A DNA stretch of 64,000 bases from Streptomyces cellulosae (GTDB lineage Bacteria; Actinomycetota; Actinomycetes; Streptomycetales; Streptomycetaceae), in NCBI RefSeq assembly GCF_000721105.1, contig NZ_JOEV01000002.1:124001-188000 (forward strand). Direction: 5' to 3'. This document shows positions 45,326-53,855 of the stretch, piece after piece; position 1 is the first letter of the stretch; every line of letters starts with the position of its first letter. Under the pieces are notes generated by a model. That model had not been told where the DNA came from. It worked only from the letters and a program-made list of their open reading frames with translations, and ran no database searches. The position numbers were made by a program, and so were the translations under genes.

Positions 45326-46222
45326 TCACGCCTGCACCACCGTGTTGTGCAGGCGGCCGACGCCCTCGATCTCCACGACGATCTCGTCCCCGGCGTTCAG
45401 GAACTCCCCACGCGGGACGCCGCAGCCGGCCGGGGTGCCGGTGAGGATCACGTCACCCGGCTCCAGGCGGGTCAGTCGGCTGGCGGCCGCGACGAGCTCC
45501 CGGACCGGCACCATCATCTGGCCGGTGTCGGAGTCCTGCTTGACCGTTCCGTTGACGCTGAGCCTGATGCGCAGGTCCTGCGGGTCGGTCACCTGCCAGG
45601 CCGGGACTATGCCTGGGCCCATCGGGCAGAACCCGTCCTGGCCCTTGTGCGCGAGCCAGTCGTAGGTGAACGGCTCGGCAATGGGTGTCGCCATACGAAG
45701 CCGGTCACGGGCGGAGATGTCGTTGGCGACCACATAGCCCGCGATGTGTCCGTCCGCCTCGGCGACCGGTACGTCGCGACCCGACTTGCCGATCACGACG
45801 GCCAGTTCGGCCTCCCAGTCGACCCGTGCTCCGGGGTACCCAGGCAGTGGCACTGCCGCACCCGGACCGGTCACGGTCGTGGTGGGGGGCTTCAGGAAGA
45901 AGAAGGGATCCCCCGTTTGCGCGGGCCGTTGGACTCCCATCTCGGCTATGTGGTCGAAGTAGTTGGCGCCCGCGCACAGGACCTTGGACGGGTAGGTGAG
46001 CGGCGCGGTCAGTACGGCGTCCGGGACGACGGGGGAGTCCTGCGGTGTCCAGGTGCGCAACCGCGGAGCCAGCGCTTCCCAGCGCTGGACGACCTGCAGC
46101 AGGTCAAGCCCCTCGAGCTCGGGCGGACCCTGGACGACCTTGTCGTCGACGAGGACTCCTGTGCGTAGCTGCTCAGGGTCACCACCGCGATACTGCACCA
46201 GCGACCAGTCGGGCATGCGCAT
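45326..46222 (-). CDS. fumarylacetoacetate hydrolase family protein
   Basis: 298 aa. The fold's signature is seen as [16 protein letters not shown] near residue 86, [18 protein letters not shown] near 137 (Glu metal ligands) and [14 protein letters not shown] near 163. [11 protein letters not shown] lies near 260. ATG 46222 is preceded by GAGAGGTGG. Members hydrolyse, hydrate or decarboxylate 2,4-dioxo or dienoate acids. In this operon it may process a carboxylated ring-cleavage product or act as the missing hydratase. Exact reaction unknown. Confidence 0.87.
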   Translation of the reverse strand: MRMPDWSLVQYRGGDPEQLRTGVLVDDKVVQGPPELEGLDLLQVVQRWEALAPRLRTWTPQDSPVVPDAVLTAPLTYPSKVLCAGANYFDHIAEMGVQRPAQTGDPFFFLKPPTTTVTGPGAAVPLPGYPGARVDWEAELAVVIGKSGRDVPVAEADGHIAGYVVANDISARDRLRMATPIAEPFTYDWLAHKGQDGFCPMGPGIVPAWQVTDPQDLRIRLSVNGTVKQDSDTGQMMVPVRELVAAASRLTRLEPGDVILTGTPAGCGVPRGEFLNAGDEIVVEIEGVGRLHNTVVQA

Positions 46223-46296
46223 GTGTTTCCACCTCTCACGTCGGTGACCAAGCCGATGCGGGGGACGGCTTGAGTGGCCGTCCGCCGACACCCGCG

Positions 46297-47199
46297 TCAC
46301 TCCGGCTTGCTCTCCTGGTTCACGATGAACTCGCCCGGCATGACCGGGCACCACACGGCGGGGGAGGTGTCCCAGTCCTGGGGCTCCCATTTCTCCGTGA
46401 TCTGGTCGATGTCGCTGAAGTACTCGATCCAGCTGCCCCACGGGTCGCGGATGTAGTGGAAGAGATTGGAGCCGACCGAGTGCCGGCCCAGCCCCCAGCC
46501 GGTGGTGTGCCCGGCTTCCGCCATGCTCCGCGCCCCGACGGCGATCTGGTCGAGGTTGGCGACCTCCCAGCTCGAGTGGTGCAGGCCGGGGTGAGTGCTC
46601 TGGATGAAGCCGAAGACGTGGTGGTCGCCAGAACCCGTGTTCATGAAGGTCGCGATGCCCGGAATGCGGTCGGACAGCCGCAGGCCGAGGCTACGTCGGT
46701 AGAACTCCTCGGAGCGGGTGTTGTCGCTGGAGAAGATGAGCACGTGCCCCAGTCGGCGCGGCTGCGTCTTTTCGTTCAGGGTGGGCCACAGGGCCTGGTC
46801 GACTCGCCGGATCTCGTCCCCGAAGTTCGCGGGAAGAGTGTCGAACGGGCGCCACGGGGCCAGTGCCTCCTCGCGGAGGTTGACGAGGTTCGCGTCCGGA
46901 TCGCGGAACCACAGACCGCCGGAAACCTGCCGCGGCGGGTCGACGATACGGATGTCGAGGGTCTCAAGATGGCGCTGCCAGTTGGGCAGGGAGCCGGCGT
47001 CGACGGAGAAGGCGACGTGGTGCAGACGCTTCTCGGGGCCCTCGGTCAGTACCGTTTGGTCCAGGTCCCGGCCCGAACACCTGACCACCAGGGAGTTATC
47101 ACGCTCGGCGGTATCGAGACCGAAGGAGCTGTAGAAGTTCTGCCCTGTCTCCAGGGAGGGGACCTGAAGCCCGTAGTGCAGTAGACCGTTGACTCGCAT
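46297..47199 (-). CDS. type I extradiol (catechol 2,3-) dioxygenase, VOC superfamily
   Basis: 300-aa two-domain vicinal-oxygen-chelate enzyme. Likely Fe(II) ligands are His in RRLGHVLIFS near residue 151, His in PGLHHSSWEV near 215 and Glu in GSWIEYFSDI near 266. A non-catalytic N-terminal repeat holds KRLHHVAFSV near 57. GGAG precedes the ATG. Cleaves a catechol ring next to the hydroxyls, starting the meta pathway whose later enzymes lie downstream. Confidence 0.88.
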   Translation of the reverse strand: MRVNGLLHYGLQVPSLETGQNFYSSFGLDTAERDNSLVVRCSGRDLDQTVLTEGPEKRLHHVAFSVDAGSLPNWQRHLETLDIRIVDPPRQVSGGLWFRDPDANLVNLREEALAPWRPFDTLPANFGDEIRRVDQALWPTLNEKTQPRRLGHVLIFSSDNTRSEEFYRRSLGLRLSDRIPGIATFMNTGSGDHHVFGFIQSTHPGLHHSSWEVANLDQIAVGARSMAEAGHTTGWGLGRHSVGSNLFHYIRDPWGSWIEYFSDIDQITEKWEPQDWDTSPAVWCPVMPGEFIVNQESKPE

Positions 47200-47293
47200 G
47201 CTTGTGCTCCTGACGGGGGTGGATTCGTCCCGGGCCGGTGCGGAATTCAGCCTTGAGCGGGTGCAGACCGTGAGACGCGAAGCGGTTGGGGCG

Positions 47294-48367
47294 TCACGCC
47301 CGGTTGAGGCGTTCCGTAATCCAGTCGGCCATGTACCTGAACGCCTCGCTCTCCGCCCCCGCCTGGCAGTGCCCGGTGCCGGGATAGATTCTCAGCTCCT
47401 TGTCCGGGGACTTGGCCTCGTCGTAGGCACGCTGTGCCCCCTTGAGGCTGAAGATCGGGTCGCTCTCGCTGTGGACGATCAGCAAGGGGCATTCGATCCG
47501 TTCGGCATAGCCCTTAAGGGTCATGCGCGGCCAGATGTCCTTCATCTCCTCGTCGCGCACGCCGAACAGCAGCGCGAACTTGTGCTCGTAGACCGGCGCG
47601 AAGTCGCGAATCTCCTGGGGGTAGTACGACCCGGAGTTCCACACGCACGCCTTGATGCGGTCATCCACGGCAGCGGCCCGTGCAACGTAGTAGCCACCGG
47701 TGCTTCCGCCGATGATTCCCACCGCACCGAATCGCTCGTCCCGCTCGAGGAAGTCCACCATCTTCGCGTAGGCCTCTTCGATGTCGACCTCGAGGTAGCC
47801 CTTGTTGAAATAGAGCGTCGTCCCTTGCCCGGGGCCGTCCATCAGCAGGACCGAGAGCCCCCGGTCCACCATGTTCTGTGCCTGCAGCATGAATTCTTCT
47901 TTGAAGCCGGTGGCGCCGGGGAGCATCAGTACGACCGGGGTGGAATCGGTGGCCTCCTTGGGCCGGATGAGCCACCCCTCCATGCGGTAGTCCTTGTAGG
48001 GGATCTCGACCTTCTCCAAGGGAGGGTCACAGAGCTCCGCGAAGGCATGGAAGCTGTCATCGAGCTTGTGGTAGATGCGCAGCCGTTCCTCGGTGACTTC
48101 GACGAGTCCGTACTGGCCCACTCGGTAGACCGCCTGGGCTGTGAAGAAGAAGTACCTTGCCGTCTCCCGACGGCCCTTGGCGAGTTCCTGCTGAGCGTAG
48201 GTGTGGTGGCGGTCGCCGATCTCTTCGCTCACGTGAACCCAGTCCTCGCCACCACGGACGCAGCGGTCCTGGAGCTCCAGGTAGTCGAGGAAGTCCACTC
48301 CGCCGGCCAGCATGCGGCTGTCGAGCTGCGCCGCCGGCTTGGTCCTCACCTGATCTGTGGGTGACAT
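47294..48367 (-). CDS. alpha/beta hydrolase, 2,6-dihydroxypseudooxynicotine hydrolase-like
   Basis: 357 aa. An N-terminal helical region of about 140 residues precedes an alpha/beta hydrolase core with PGATGFKEEF near residue 150 and the nucleophile GGSTGGYYVA near 217. A late Asp in SESDPIFSLKG and His in GTGHCQAG complete the triad. This extended-N-terminus layout is that of C-C bond hydrolases such as the nicotine-pathway enzyme, and of FrsA-like proteins. It heads the meta-cleavage operon and may split a side chain from the substrate or ring-cleavage product. ATG 48367 or TTG 48373. Confidence 0.8.
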   Translation of the reverse strand: MSPTDQVRTKPAAQLDSRMLAGGVDFLDYLELQDRCVRGGEDWVHVSEEIGDRHHTYAQQELAKGRRETARYFFFTAQAVYRVGQYGLVEVTEERLRIYHKLDDSFHAFAELCDPPLEKVEIPYKDYRMEGWLIRPKEATDSTPVVLMLPGATGFKEEFMLQAQNMVDRGLSVLLMDGPGQGTTLYFNKGYLEVDIEEAYAKMVDFLERDERFGAVGIIGGSTGGYYVARAAAVDDRIKACVWNSGSYYPQEIRDFAPVYEHKFALLFGVRDEEMKDIWPRMTLKGYAERIECPLLIVHSESDPIFSLKGAQRAYDEAKSPDKELRIYPGTGHCQAGAESEAFRYMADWITERLNRA

Positions 48368-48513
48368 GGTCAACAGGCCCTTTCATGTTCAGCGCTGGGG
48401 GTGCGGATGTGCATCGCAGGTCTCGGCTGTGAGGGGTTCGCTCTACTGCGAGGCCCCCGGAGGAGGGAGGGCAATGCCGTGACGGGAGGTGCACCGCCCC
48501 TTGGTCACATTAA

Positions 48514-48525
48514 TTAGCCGACCAA
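48514..48525. promoter_or_regulatory. TTAG-CCGA-CCAA operator-like site
   Basis: One mismatch from TTGGCCGACCAA and flanked by TTAA and GTATTT as at 40164. It is about 147 bp before the alpha/beta hydrolase gene that begins the meta-cleavage operon. Confidence 0.55.
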
Positions 48526-48643
48526 GTATTTCTTCGAGGTTACACCCCTGGGCGGCAGGGTGACAGGGGGGTCGATCCATCAGCCATGACGGCGCGAAGG
48601 TTTCAGTGCGGGTGGTCCGGCCGACCGGATCCGGCAACACTTA

Positions 48644-48655
48644 TTGGCCGACCAA
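48644..48655. promoter_or_regulatory. TTGG-CCGA-CCAA operator-like site
   Basis: Exact copy of the motif at 40164-40175 with flanking TTA and TGT, forming an ATTGGCCGACCAAT dyad. Second site upstream of the meta-cleavage operon. Confidence 0.6.
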
Positions 48656-48851
48656 TGTCATGCTCGTGCAGATGAGGAGGTGGCTCGCCATGGGTGCCGT
48701 TCGGCTGGCCCCCGGCCTACGGCAGGTCGGCGTATGGGCAGGCCTGCGGCAATGGTTCGGCCGACGTGGAGGGACAGGTGTCCCCGGGTTTCCGTCGCGC
48801 GTGGTGCGCTGCCGGGGATCGCTGAGCCTGTGAGGCGTCTACGTTCGGTTC

Positions 48852-50237
48852 TTATTCGTTTTCCGGGTCGTTGTACGTCATGTACGACCACATCCTCTCC
48901 TCGATGCCCCCTGTCCACACCGCTCGGGCCGCCGCCTCCTCCGCAGTGAGTTCGATGGGCGGGACGTCACCGGCTCGCACCGCGAGGTCCCTCGCGCTGG
49001 CATCCTCCAGGAACTGTGCGAGGACCACGGCGCGTTGCAGGGACTCGCCGACGACCACCGCGCCGTTGCCGCGCAGCACGACCGCGGAGTGCTGCCCGAG
49101 TGCGCGAGCAACGCCGGCGGCGGAGTCGTCGTCGCGGACGAGCCGAGGGTCCGACCAGAGCGGAGGCCCGGGAGCGAAGTAGGCGCCGTTGCGGTCCAAC
49201 GGCCGGGCTGTTCGACCGAGCGCCGACAAGGTTTCGACCGCGGGCGGCAGTACGCGCACGATCGCGTTGACGTCGCCTCGTTCCCGATAGATCGCTTGGT
49301 GGATCCGGGCCTCGCCCGCGACGTTCTCCGGCAGCTCGCCGGTCACCGGCATCATGATTCCGGGCTCATGGCTGATCTGCCCGAGAGGCATGGACGGGGT
49401 GATGAGGAACGATGACCCGTCGAGCCGCGTCGAACAGTGGCCGAAGGCGGTGACAAGGCCGGCCCTGGCCACCGCTCGGGCAGCTTGTCGCAACGTGCGC
49501 TGGTTCTGCGGGGCACTCCCCTGCGTACTCCCGTCGGCACTGACCGGTTCGCTACGAGGTGTTCCGAGAAGTGCATCGCCCAGGTCGTCGAGGAAGGAGT
49601 CGTACCTGCGACGGAACTCGGGGCTCTCCGGTGACTGCCCGGTGATCAGCTGGGTGAGCGGTCGCAAGGCGGAAGGGTAGATCGCCAGTCCCATGACGGC
49701 GACGAGGAGCAGGTCGGCATCGAGGCCCGACGGGAGAACCCCGGCCTTCTGGGCCTTCTTGACGAGCCGGATCTCCTCGGCGTACATGCCTGCTCGCACC
49801 TCGGACGCCACCACATCCGTCCCTGGTGCATCCATGTCGACCGACAGGGCGTCCCAGGTGACCAACCGGACGAAGGCCAGGCTCTCGGCGAGGGAGTGAT
49901 GGACGGATCGGAGCAGATCACCGCCGGTCGCACGGCCCGCGGCGAAGGCGTCGATCGCGGTGAGTACCTTGGTGTGCCGTTTCAGGAACGAGTCTCCGAA
50001 GACGGCTTCGTAGAGCTGCTCCTTGTTGTTGAAGTGCTGGTAGAGCGATCGGATGTTGACTTCGGCCCGTGCCGCCACGGAGTCCACGCGAGCGCCGGCG
50101 AAACCCCTCGCGGTGAACTCCTCGAGAGCCGCCGCGAGAATGCGTTCCTTCGTGGCACCACTGTCCCGACGCCGTCGAGGCGACGGTTGCGACCGATCTT
50201 CCGACAACTGCTCCACCTTCCCCGATGACCCGGGCAC
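48852..50237 (-). CDS. TetR regulator fused to class II aldolase/adducin-like domain
   Basis: 461 aa, one uninterrupted frame. Residues ~25-80 are a TetR helix-turn-helix (GARVDSVAARAEVNIRSLYQ, HFNNKEQLYEAVF) and ~80-225 its helical sensor domain. Residues ~245-455 are a class II aldolase/adducin domain (ARAGLVTAFGHCSTRLDG near 258, EARIHQAIY near 311). In that domain the zinc HxH is replaced by RVL (AIVRVLPP near 326) and the later GHG by GNG (VLRGNGAVVVG near 386). The site therefore looks non-catalytic and may bind an effector. It lies 37 nt after a LigB dioxygenase gene. GTG 50216 is an alternative start. Confidence 0.82.
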   Translation of the reverse strand: MPGSSGKVEQLSEDRSQPSPRRRRDSGATKERILAAALEEFTARGFAGARVDSVAARAEVNIRSLYQHFNNKEQLYEAVFGDSFLKRHTKVLTAIDAFAAGRATGGDLLRSVHHSLAESLAFVRLVTWDALSVDMDAPGTDVVASEVRAGMYAEEIRLVKKAQKAGVLPSGLDADLLLVAVMGLAIYPSALRPLTQLITGQSPESPEFRRRYDSFLDDLGDALLGTPRSEPVSADGSTQGSAPQNQRTLRQAARAVARAGLVTAFGHCSTRLDGSSFLITPSMPLGQISHEPGIMMPVTGELPENVAGEARIHQAIYRERGDVNAIVRVLPPAVETLSALGRTARPLDRNGAYFAPGPPLWSDPRLVRDDDSAAGVARALGQHSAVVLRGNGAVVVGESLQRAVVLAQFLEDASARDLAVRAGDVPPIELTAEEAAARAVWTGGIEERMWSYMTYNDPENE

Positions 50238-50274
50238 CTGCTGGCCCGGGTGTCCGTCGCGCTCTTGGAGCGGC

Positions 50275-51345
50275 TTACGGCCTGTAGACCGCGAACGCCT
50301 TGGACGAGTTGAAAACGTAGCTCTCCTCGAAGGTGCTCCAGTCCGGGCCCCGACGGTTCAGCGCCTCCATGGCCCCGAGCAGAGTGTGCCAGTTGAGCAA
50401 CTCCTGCTGGCCGCTCTCCTCGGTCTCGGACAGCGTCCGCTTGCGCCACCGGTCGTAGTCACCATCGACGAGCGCGGCGTACAGCTCGCGATCGGCCTCG
50501 ATGTCCGGGCGCAGTCGCCAGGTCTTGTCACAGGTGAAGGCGTGACTCCAACTCGAGGACGCCACGAGGGCGACGCGAAGGTCGCTTTCGGTGAAGGCCT
50601 TCGCCACGGCCGCGCCGACCTCCATGAAGCGCCACGGCGGCGGGGATGGAGGGTCCGCGATCGGCGCCGCGTCGCCCAGGGCGGTCATGAACCCCTTGTT
50701 CGAGATCACTTTGGACCCGTAGCAGTTGAGGGGAAACTGGATGACGGGATACGGAAAGCCTCGACGTTCGTAGTCCAGGTAGAGGAGCGTGTTCAGGAAG
50801 GCGTGCGCCATACCGTCGTGGTGCAGGGGCTTGTACGCGTATGCGACGTCGATGCCCTGGTCGAGCAGCCGTGACGCCAGCCAGCGTGCGATGTCCGGCT
50901 GCCCCTTCACCTTGATCGCGGTATCCGCGTCTTCCCCCCAGTGGTTCGACCGCCCCTTCATCCCCGACGAGTGCGCCAGCTGCGCCCAGGGCTTGAGCGT
51001 CATGTCGGGGTAGGCGAGGATGGCATACGGCGGGATGACGTCCTCGCGGAAGTTCTCGTACTGGTCGTCGCCCCAGATCACGACCACGTCAGGTGCGAAG
51101 GCATCGAGCTCGGCCCTGCACCGCTCCAGCCCGGCGACGAGGCGGGCGCGGTGTTCCCGCGCCGCCGAACGTCCTTCGTCGTCGCCCCATTCCTCGCGCA
51201 TCCGCGCGGGCCAGGAAGCGACATCCTTCGCGTGCTCGGGGACGAGCGGGTCCTGCAGCCCCTTCCTCAGCACCCAGGCCATGTCGTCGTCCGGCCCGGA
51301 CAACGGCGGGTAGTGAGTGACACCCAATCCGAGTACTTCGCCCAC
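50275..51345 (-). CDS. class III extradiol dioxygenase (LigB type)
   Basis: 356 aa. LigB-fold features are LGVTHYPPLSGPDD at the N-terminus with a candidate Fe-binding His, DVVVIWGDDQYENFRED near residue 85 and YKPLHHDGMAHAFLNTLLYL near 172. ALVASSSWSHAFT lies near 262. It should open a catechol-type ring, independently of the VOC dioxygenase at 46297. It is upstream of the TetR-aldolase fusion gene and divergent from the alcohol dehydrogenase/SDR run. Substrate unknown; protocatechuate-, gallate- or catechol-like compounds are possible. Confidence 0.85.
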   Translation of the reverse strand: MGEVLGLGVTHYPPLSGPDDDMAWVLRKGLQDPLVPEHAKDVASWPARMREEWGDDEGRSAAREHRARLVAGLERCRAELDAFAPDVVVIWGDDQYENFREDVIPPYAILAYPDMTLKPWAQLAHSSGMKGRSNHWGEDADTAIKVKGQPDIARWLASRLLDQGIDVAYAYKPLHHDGMAHAFLNTLLYLDYERRGFPYPVIQFPLNCYGSKVISNKGFMTALGDAAPIADPPSPPPWRFMEVGAAVAKAFTESDLRVALVASSSWSHAFTCDKTWRLRPDIEADRELYAALVDGDYDRWRKRTLSETEESGQQELLNWHTLLGAMEALNRRGPDWSTFEESYVFNSSKAFAVYRP

Positions 51346-51664
51346 GTCACGCGCCTCGCAATCTGGATCGTGTTGCCGACGTTCACACTGCCGAATTAAT
51401 CAGTAGACGCTTACATGTGTGAGGCGTCAGGTCAAGCCATCTGTTGCCTCAGGCCGAAGATTTTCCATGAATGCGCAGGTGAGTGCCTCATTGGTGGCAT
51501 CCGAACTCTCTCGGTCACACCTCTTGTCAGGGGGCGCCTCGCGTGCCACGTTATGTAAGTAGTCACTTCGGTAATGAGTCACGGCATCGGTCGAGGAAGG
51601 CAATGGCGCCATGATCATCGATTTGCAGCCGACACCAACCAGCGAGCTCGGGGGGAGGCGGGGG
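51346..51664. other. divergent promoter region of LigB and alcohol dehydrogenase genes
   Basis: 319 bp with AT-rich patches (CCGAATTAATCAGTAG near 51391 and GTTATGTAAGTAGTC near 51551). Short GACGC...GCGTC arms lie around TTACATGTGTGAG at 51405-51427. A frame beginning at 51611 is continuous with the alcohol dehydrogenase but the start at 51665 is preferred. Probably holds both promoters and a regulator site. Confidence 0.4.
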
Positions 51665-52708
51665 ATGAGAGCGATGATCATCCGGCGGCATGGCGGCCCT
51701 GACGTCCTGGAGCCGGCGGAGCTGGCGGTCCCGACACCGGGGCCTGGAGAAGCGCTGGTCCGGGTGGGCGCAGTGTCCATCAACTCGTACCTGGACGTCA
51801 CCAACCGAGCTCAAGGGGTCCACTACCCGGGCTACGGGATGCCCCAGGTCCTGGGCTCCGAACACGCCGGAACGTTGGTAGCGCTCGGCCCGGACACGGG
51901 AACGGATATCCCCCTCGGGACCGCCGTCAGCGTGCTCAACTCGATTCCGTGCAGACAGTGCGCGTGGTGTGTCAGGGGCGACGAGGCGAGCTGCCCCCAC
52001 GTACAGATCATGGGAGTGACCCGGCCGGGCGCCTATGCCGAGTACACGGCGGTGCCCGTGATGAATCTGCGCCCGATTCCGGAGGGCGTCACCGTCGTCG
52101 AGGCGGCGGGTATGAACGTGATCGGTCCCCTGGCCGTCGAGCAGCTCCTGGCAGTCGATGCGCGGCCCGACGAATACGTGGTGGTGCACGGTGCCGGATC
52201 GGCGACGGGAACCATGACCGCGAGGGTCGCTCGCAGCATGGGACTGCGCACGATCGGAACCGTGCGCGGAGATCGCAAGGTCGCCAGGCTCTCGGAACTG
52301 GACTTGTTCGACGAGCTCGTCGATTCCACCGATCCGGATGTGCTCCAACGGCTTCAGGAGATCACCAAGGGGCACGGCGCCGACATCGTGATCGACAACA
52401 TCGGGGACGAAGAACTCTTCGGGCTCAGCACCGCGGCGCTCTGCGCGGCCGGTCGCATCGCGTGTTCGGGGGCCAAGTTCGGTGGCGAGGTGAGGCTGAA
52501 CCTGCGGCAGCTCTACTCACAGGGCCAGCGGATCATTGGGGTCCGTGGCTCGACTCAGGAAGCGAAGGACCGCTTCTGGAAGCTCGTCGAGGAGAAGGGT
52601 GTCCGCCCTGTCATCGATGAGATCCACCCGCTGAGCAACGTCGCCGACGTCCATCGGCGGATCGAGGCCGGCCTGAACATCGGCCGCCCGGTCGTCACCA
52701 TCGACTAG
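51665..52708 (+). CDS. zinc-type alcohol dehydrogenase / quinone oxidoreductase-like MDR protein
   Basis: 347 aa. The N-terminus MRAMIIRRHGGPDVLEPAEL is typical of the family. GSEHAGTLVALG lies near residue 71, structural-zinc cysteines near CRQCAWCVRGDEASC (~98-112), and the nucleotide motif VVHGAGSATGTM near 177. The usual first catalytic Cys is replaced by SINSYLD, so catalytic zinc may be absent and quinone-oxidoreductase-like chemistry is possible. GGGGGAGG precedes the ATG. First gene of a plus-strand run of six. Confidence 0.87.
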   Translation: MRAMIIRRHGGPDVLEPAELAVPTPGPGEALVRVGAVSINSYLDVTNRAQGVHYPGYGMPQVLGSEHAGTLVALGPDTGTDIPLGTAVSVLNSIPCRQCAWCVRGDEASCPHVQIMGVTRPGAYAEYTAVPVMNLRPIPEGVTVVEAAGMNVIGPLAVEQLLAVDARPDEYVVVHGAGSATGTMTARVARSMGLRTIGTVRGDRKVARLSELDLFDELVDSTDPDVLQRLQEITKGHGADIVIDNIGDEELFGLSTAALCAAGRIACSGAKFGGEVRLNLRQLYSQGQRIIGVRGSTQEAKDRFWKLVEEKGVRPVIDEIHPLSNVADVHRRIEAGLNIGRPVVTID

Positions 52709-52959
52709 GACCTGTCCGGCCCAGCGGTGGCAGACACATGCTGCACCACACCTGTGCCAGGTGCGGACACCGACCGACGCACCTGCCCCATCCGAAGCGG
52801 ACGTGAGTCATGGGGGCGCGACCGTCCACTGGGCCGGACCGAGGTGGCCGGCGTCTATGAAGGGATCACCATGACTTGGTCAACATGCCCGGATCGCTGT
52901 CTCGCCATCGAGGCCGAGGGGCGTCCGGGCCCCGCCGCAGGCGCGAGGGGCGATGCCGC

Positions 52960-53700
52960 ATGATCCACGATTTCGAGGGGAAGGTCGCCTTCGTCACCGG
53001 GGCGGCAGGCGGGATAGGCAGGTCCAGTGCACTGGCCTTCGCCGCGCGCGGAGCGTCGGTCGTCGTGTGCGACGTGGCCGACCCGGCCGAGACAGCCGCC
53101 CAGGTCGAAGCGATGGGAGCCAAGGTGCACGCGGTGCACGCGGATGTGTCCGACAGCGCGGCGGTGCAGCGCGCGATCGACGCAGCCGTGACCGCCTTCG
53201 GCAGGCTCGACTACGCGCACAACAACGCGGGCACCTTCGCCGTGGCACCCCTCGCCGACCTCGACGAAGCGGACTGGGACCGGGTGGTCAGGGTGAACCT
53301 GACCGGCGTGTACCTCTGCATGAAGTACGAGCTCCCCCATCTCCTCCGGTCCGGCGGGGCCATCGTCAACACGGCGTCGATCTGGTCGTTCCAAGCGGCC
53401 GACGCTCAACCCGCTTACGTGGCGAGTAAGCACGGCGTGGTCGGTCTGACGCGCTCCGCGGCCCTGGACTACGGAACGCAGGGCGTACGGATCAATGCCA
53501 TCGCCCCCGGACCCATCAAGACCGCGATGACAGCCGCCGTGCCCGACGACGTCATCGCTCCCGTCATCGCTCGAACCGCCCAGCAGCGGTTCGGCGAGCC
53601 GGCCGAGGTCGGCGAGGCGGTCGTATGGCTGTGTTCGCCCGCCGCCTCCTACATCAATGGTGCGGTGCTGCCCGTCGACGGCGGATACCTCGCCACCTGA
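52960..53700 (+). CDS. SDR family oxidoreductase
   Basis: 246 aa. TGAAGGIGRS near residue 13, NNAG near 88, catalytic Ser in NTASIWS, Tyr-Lys in YVASKHG near 152 and a C-terminal INGAVLPVDGGYLAT. The Asp at the end of strand 2 (VVVCDVADP) suggests NAD(H) preference. It starts at ATG 52960 with GAGGGG upstream. Probable dehydrogenase for an alcohol or dihydrodiol intermediate in the ring-cleavage locus. Confidence 0.9.
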   Translation: MIHDFEGKVAFVTGAAGGIGRSSALAFAARGASVVVCDVADPAETAAQVEAMGAKVHAVHADVSDSAAVQRAIDAAVTAFGRLDYAHNNAGTFAVAPLADLDEADWDRVVRVNLTGVYLCMKYELPHLLRSGGAIVNTASIWSFQAADAQPAYVASKHGVVGLTRSAALDYGTQGVRINAIAPGPIKTAMTAAVPDDVIAPVIARTAQQRFGEPAEVGEAVVWLCSPAASYINGAVLPVDGGYLAT

Positions 53701-53855
53701 ATGCACTCCGCCTGACCCGAACGCCTGGCCGAGCACGCGGAGCCCGGGCATACCGAGGTCTTCGCCCGTCCGCCGAGATGTCCGACGGCAATCTCGGCTG
53801 TCCGCACCGTCACCAGGGCGGTGCGGCTGCAACTCCCCGATGACGTGGAGGAACG

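Larger units (their letters stand above)
48368..48851. other. 484-bp intergenic region with two operator-like sites
   Basis: Lies between the start of the meta-cleavage operon and the end of the TetR-aldolase fusion gene. It holds TTGG-type sites at 48514-48525 and 48644-48655. No gene is supported in it. Confidence 0.5.

Noticed and set aside
48606..48833. Short plus-strand frame in the intergenic region before the fusion gene
   Set aside because: Arg/Gly-rich composition, no start signal, and it spans an operator-like site.
51405..51427. GACGC...GCGTC arms as an operator for the TetR-aldolase fusion
   Set aside because: Arms of only 5 bp with a 13-bp spacer are expected by chance in this composition; kept only as a remark in the promoter region entry.
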